From positions 124,001 through 188,000 of the forward strand of contig NZ_FRDH01000003.1 in NCBI RefSeq assembly GCF_900143205.1: a stretch of 64,000 bases of DNA, in the 5' to 3' direction. Source of the stretch: Butyrivibrio hungatei DSM 14810 (GTDB taxonomy: Bacteria > Bacillota > Clostridia > Lachnospirales > Lachnospiraceae). The position numbers and the translations under genes were made by a program. This document shows, piece after piece, positions 60,825 to 64,000 of the stretch (position 1 is its first letter; every line of letters begins with the position of its first letter). Under the pieces are notes generated by a model, which worked only from the letters and a program-made list of their open reading frames with translations, made no database searches and was not told where the DNA came from.

Positions 60825-62039
60825 TTACGCAAGCCTTCTGAAAAGCTTCTCGAGATTTTCTTCAACAAGTCCTGAACCAATTACACAGAACTTACCTGTA
60901 ACATCTGCGCTTCCAGTTCTGACATCAGCTTCTCCTGGAACATAGTCAAATTCGATCCATGAACCATCAGTAGAAGGAACAACACCCTTTGTACGAAGAA
61001 CGATACCATACTTTTCTTCATCTTCAAGCTTAGAAAGCATGCTCTCGATCTCTTCCTTAGTGTACTTGAGAGGTGTTTCCATACCCCAGCTAACAAATAC
61101 ATCAGCTGCGTCGTGGTGATGGTGATGATGCTCATGTTCATGTTCATGTTCATGCTCATCCTCATCATCGTCATGGTGATGATGGTGCTCGTGCTCATGC
61201 TCATCCTCATCATCGTGGTGGTGATGATGGTGCTCGTGCTCATGCTCATCCTCATCATCGTCATGGTGATGATGGTGGCAGCTGCACTCTTCATCGTCGC
61301 ACTCTTCATCATCGTGATGTGCACTATATACTACAGAACCATCTTCTGCTACAGTCTTGTGGCTGCCATGGTGATGATGATGGTGATGATGTTCACTCTT
61401 CTCTTCCATGATCATCTTAAGAAGCTCTGCTTCAATATCGTTATTTCCTTCGAAGGTATCAAGGATCTCTTTTCCAGAGATCTCATCAAGAGGTGTTGTG
61501 ATGATAGTAGCCTTTGCATTGTGCTCACGAATAAGAGCTACTGCCTCTTCGATCTTCTTCTGATCAGCTTTATCAGTTCTTGTAAGAATGATAGTTCCGG
61601 CATTCTCGATCTGGTTAAGGAAGAACTCACCAAAGTTCTTGATATAAACCTTAGCCTTAGATACATCTACAACAGTAACTGCACTGTTAAGCTCCATGTT
61701 CTCAGAACCTTCTGCAATGTTCTGGATGGCCTTCATAACATCTGAAAGCTTTCCAACACCTGATGGCTCAATAAGAATGCGCTCTGGTGCATACTGATCC
61801 ATAACCTGCTTGAGAGATGTCTCGAAGTCACCTACAAGTGAACAGCAGATGCAACCTGAGTTCATCTCTGTGATCTCAATGCCTGATTCCTTAAGGAATC
61901 CACCATCGATACCAATCTCACCAAATTCGTTCTCGATAAGAACAACTTTTGTACCATTTAATGCTTCTTTTAAAAGCTTTTTAATAAGAGTTGTTTTACC
62001 AGCTCCTAAGAAACCTGAAATAATATCTATCTTTGTCAT
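60825..62039 (-). CDS. G3E family GTPase with His/Asp-rich metal-binding tract (CobW/ZNG1-like)
   Basis: This 404-residue metallochaperone-type GTPase has Walker A GFLGAGKTTL (residues 9-18), the zinc motif GCICCS (Cys63, 65, 66), G3-like EPSG and G4-like TRTD. An insert at about 220-320 is dominated by His, Asp and Glu and contains three copies of a 15-residue repeat. The CobW C-terminal domain follows. It probably stores or delivers zinc or a related metal. ATG 62039 follows TTGGAGACATA. Confidence 0.9.
   Translation of the reverse strand: MTKIDIISGFLGAGKTTLIKKLLKEALNGTKVVLIENEFGEIGIDGGFLKESGIEITEMNSGCICCSLVGDFETSLKQVMDQYAPERILIEPSGVGKLSDVMKAIQNIAEGSENMELNSAVTVVDVSKAKVYIKNFGEFFLNQIENAGTIILTRTDKADQKKIEEAVALIREHNAKATIITTPLDEISGKEILDTFEGNNDIEAELLKMIMEEKSEHHHHHHHHGSHKTVAEDGSVVYSAHHDDEECDDEECSCHHHHHDDDEDEHEHEHHHHHHDDEDEHEHEHHHHHDDDEDEHEHEHEHEHHHHHHDAADVFVSWGMETPLKYTKEEIESMLSKLEDEEKYGIVLRTKGVVPSTDGSWIEFDYVPGEADVRTGSADVTGKFCVIGSGLVEENLEKLFRRLA
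61151..61275 (-). repeat. 45-bp in-frame tandem repeats coding the His-rich tract
   Basis: The block CATGCTCATCCTCATCATCG recurs at 61151, 61196 and 61241, exactly 45 bp apart, within a CAT/GAT-rich stretch. It encodes 15-residue units of His, Asp and Glu. Such DNA can gain or lose units by slippage, so metal capacity may vary between strains. Confidence 0.85.
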
Positions 62040-62050
62040 TATGTCTCCAA

Positions 62051-62103
62051 TCTGCATAGTTACCTATGCTATAACCACTACAACAAACTATATTCTATGC
62101 AGA
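62051..62103 (-). promoter_or_regulatory. Repeated GCATAG operator-like sites before the G3E GTPase operon
   Basis: GCATAG-TTAC-CTATGC (62054-62069) is a perfect palindrome in the leader. The 9-mers TCTGCATAG (62051-62059) and CTATGCAGA (62095-62103) form a wider perfect inverted pair around the likely promoter. This could be the site of a metal-responsive regulator; the regulator is not known. Confidence 0.5.
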
Positions 62104-62124
62104 CATAAATAAAAAGTCAAGAAA

Positions 62125-63999
62125 TCACATAGAGGCTGAATTTGCGGCGCCCTGCGGATTTTCAGCGCCATTTTCTTCCATAGACTCGCTGTTTTCTTCT
62201 TCACAAGCACCAGCTTCTTCTTTAGAATTTTCACTTGCCGAAGATTCATTTGTCACAGCTTCATTTGTAGGGGCTGTTTCTTCATTTTTATCCTCGTCGA
62301 TCTGGTCTTTATCTATCTGATCTGTTTTTTCTGTTTCAGAGGTTATACCTCCTTCTTCAGTTATATCGCTTGAATCTGCCTCTTTTTCCATATCAAAGTC
62401 TCCAAGAAGGGCACCAATATCGATCTGTCCGGGATTTTCTACAGCCATATGAGATGTCTCTACATTAGTAACTGGAAGGTTATGATCATATGATGAATAG
62501 TCAGGGCCAAAGGTAATATGCGCTGTAACAACCTGTCCATGAACATATCCACATGAAGCTCTATAGCCCATTAGCTGTCCTTCTCTTTTTCCGCACCTAA
62601 GATCTCTTTTGGTCTCAACATCCAAAAGATGTCCATTTCTCTGGCGCACAACATCTGCGCTACCTGCATATTCAAAATGGTCCGGACTATGTCCTATCTT
62701 GTCATATCCGCAGTAATCACAATGCCACCTAAAGAAAGCTTCCCCATCTACATCATAGAGGTAACCTGCATTATTTGTACTCTCAGAGGTCCAGTATTTG
62801 TAAACAAATCTTGTACTATAGCAATCGCTTGTATGCTTGTGATAGTAGCTTTCTGTGTAGCATCCACCTTTCCTATCCTCACTCACATACTGATCATTGC
62901 ATTCGTTTCCAGTGCCATCAGTGTGAAAGTGGTATTCATACTCAACCTTTCCAGCAATATCTCCATTATCAAGCACTATCTGCTGTGGAATATTTCTGAT
63001 AGCTTCGCTAAACTGCGCGAATGTGGCATCCTCATTTATAGTCACGCCTTTTGTGAGCAATGCGGATGCCAATAGCTTTTTGCCATCACTCACACGCTGA
63101 AAAACCTGATCAAGCTTTCCATTGATACCGTTTATCTCACCGGTTAGGTAATCCATGATCCCCGAAAAACTATCGTTTGATACGTCCGATATTTTCTCAA
63201 AGTTCTCAGCAATACTGATATTTAGCTCATTGAACTTATTATTTGTATTGTTGTTGACCTCGGTAAATCCTTTATCCGTAATACTAAGCATCTCTTCCAG
63301 CTTACTATTGGTCTCATTTATAAGCTGATCGATATTTGTAGAAAAGGCATTATCAAGCTCTGTAAGTTTTTTATCAAGGCTATCAAACTTATCAGAAAGA
63401 GTTTTATTCATGTCAGTATTATTCTTATCAATAAGCTCTTTTATCTCCCCAAGAAGAGCCTTATTATCGCCTTGTGCCTTGTCAAAGCTTGTTTGGATAT
63501 CCTTGATGCTTTGAGTTACGCTGTTAAACTCCTTTGTGATCTTCTCGCTGTTTTCACCATTGTTTGACTCTATCAGCTCTTTTAACTCCTGAAGCTGAGT
63601 CTGGGTACTTGTTACCGAAGTCTGTATCTCTTTTAAGTTCCCACCGATAGTTGCTACTTTTTCAGTTATGGTCTCGTTTGACTTATCCTCTTTTGTCAGC
63701 TCATAAAAAGAGTCAAGACCTTCCTGGCTGTCTGAAATCGACTTGTCGAGCTGAGATAGATACTCGTGAAGCTCGTCTAATTTGTCGTTTGTCTGCTGCT
63801 TACTTTCTTTTTCACTTTCTGCAAACTCCTCCTTTGCACTTGCCGCAACTACAGGAGTGCTAAGATAAATTAGCCCTCCGCACAGGACAAGAGCAATGAC
63901 TACAGCCACTGCCACGACCATAGTGTCATGTCTTTTAAGCTTTTTCAAAAGAAGCTTAACCGAATTGTTTTGTTTTTCCCATTTTTCCCTTAATTTCAT
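62125..63999 (-). CDS. Large membrane-anchored coiled-coil protein with a Cys/His-rich domain
   Basis: At least 624 residues: one helix near the N-terminus (MVVAVAVVIALVLCGGLIY), a long Glu/Lys/Thr-rich coiled coil at about 50-320, and a short motif LLTKGVTINEDATFAQFSEAIRNI of the kind seen in some phage tail proteins. A Cys/His-rich region follows at about 350-500 (HFHTDGTGNEC, CYTESYYHKHTSDCY, WHCDYCGYDK, ASCGYVHGQV) and then an acidic Ser/Glu-rich tail. The Cys pairs suggest metal binding or disulfides outside the cell. I do not recognise the family. The start is one base from the window edge, so the gene may extend further. Confidence 0.65.
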   Translation of the reverse strand: MKLREKWEKQNNSVKLLLKKLKRHDTMVVAVAVVIALVLCGGLIYLSTPVVAASAKEEFAESEKESKQQTNDKLDELHEYLSQLDKSISDSQEGLDSFYELTKEDKSNETITEKVATIGGNLKEIQTSVTSTQTQLQELKELIESNNGENSEKITKEFNSVTQSIKDIQTSFDKAQGDNKALLGEIKELIDKNNTDMNKTLSDKFDSLDKKLTELDNAFSTNIDQLINETNSKLEEMLSITDKGFTEVNNNTNNKFNELNISIAENFEKISDVSNDSFSGIMDYLTGEINGINGKLDQVFQRVSDGKKLLASALLTKGVTINEDATFAQFSEAIRNIPQQIVLDNGDIAGKVEYEYHFHTDGTGNECNDQYVSEDRKGGCYTESYYHKHTSDCYSTRFVYKYWTSESTNNAGYLYDVDGEAFFRWHCDYCGYDKIGHSPDHFEYAGSADVVRQRNGHLLDVETKRDLRCGKREGQLMGYRASCGYVHGQVVTAHITFGPDYSSYDHNLPVTNVETSHMAVENPGQIDIGALLGDFDMEKEADSSDITEEGGITSETEKTDQIDKDQIDEDKNEETAPTNEAVTNESSASENSKEEAGACEEENSESMEENGAENPQGAANSASM

Positions 64000-64000
64000 A

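Noticed and set aside
61113..61745. 210-residue plus-strand ORF
   Set aside because: It is the antisense of the His/Asp repeat tract. The run of Met, Val and Leu simply reflects CAT/GAT codons on the other strand.
1..64000. tRNA or rRNA genes
   Set aside because: I saw no cloverleaf sequences, CCA ends or rRNA core motifs in the intergenic gaps. A covariance-model scan would be decisive.

Overview
The window is low-GC Firmicutes DNA that reads most like a Lachnospiraceae chromosome close to Butyrivibrio or Pseudobutyrivibrio. This is inferred from gene content: a fused SecDF, a SCIFF peptide with its radical-SAM maturase, a MurE with the DNPR motif typical of meso-diaminopimelate ligases, a PASTA kinase/PP2C pair, and glycan-import genes. 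No rRNA or tRNA gene was seen. Nearly all genes are on the minus strand; only the IS30-type transposase and rpsT are on the plus strand.

Positions 1-11.8 kb are accessory and partly decayed. They hold an AAA ATPase with a DUF4143-type C-terminus, three histidine-phosphatase genes, a DUF1349 protein, an alpha/beta hydrolase, a VOC protein, an epimerase, a lipoprotein, two HAD hydrolases and a complete IS30-family element. Three broken genes lie here: a 5'-truncated acetyltransferase, a frameshifted TIGR04076-like gene and a 5'-truncated methyltransferase. Two tandem arrays and three copies of a 31-bp palindrome sit between these genes.

Positions 11.8-29.9 kb are a core block read right to left: recJ, murE, priA, def, an amino-acid ABC importer, fmt, a YugP-type Zn protease, an NSS transporter, rsmB, rlmN, a PP2C phosphatase, a PASTA kinase and rsgA. 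This matches the widely conserved priA-def-fmt-rsmB-rlmN-stp-prkC-rsgA cluster with transporter genes inserted. A 1-kb intergenic region at 29.9-30.9 kb carries a third tandem array.

Positions 30.9-42.2 kb hold secDF, the SCIFF pair scfA-scfB, a CNNM/CorC membrane protein, rhaM, hisS and two adjacent EAL proteins, one with intact and one with ruined catalytic motifs. Positions 42.3-49.5 kb are a sugar locus: a solute-binding protein, two permeases, a LacI-type regulator and a GH35 beta-galactosidase, with a strong promoter and several LacI-type palindromes upstream. Positions 49.5-58.8 kb carry dprA, comM, pilT, an HD-GYP gene, a YfbR-like nucleotidase, hemW, lepA and rpsT. Positions 58.8-64 kb hold a membrane protein with a repeat tail, two G3E GTPases probably involved in metal (zinc) handling, and a large membrane-anchored coiled-coil protein that reaches the window edge.

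The most unusual signal is a set of intergenic arrays built from inverted-repeat units. Two arrays 21 kb apart share an exact 53-bp period and the same arms (TRATACCA / TGGTATYA). A third has different arms and a 74-bp period, but all three keep a 29-bp offset between arms. I do not recognise this family.
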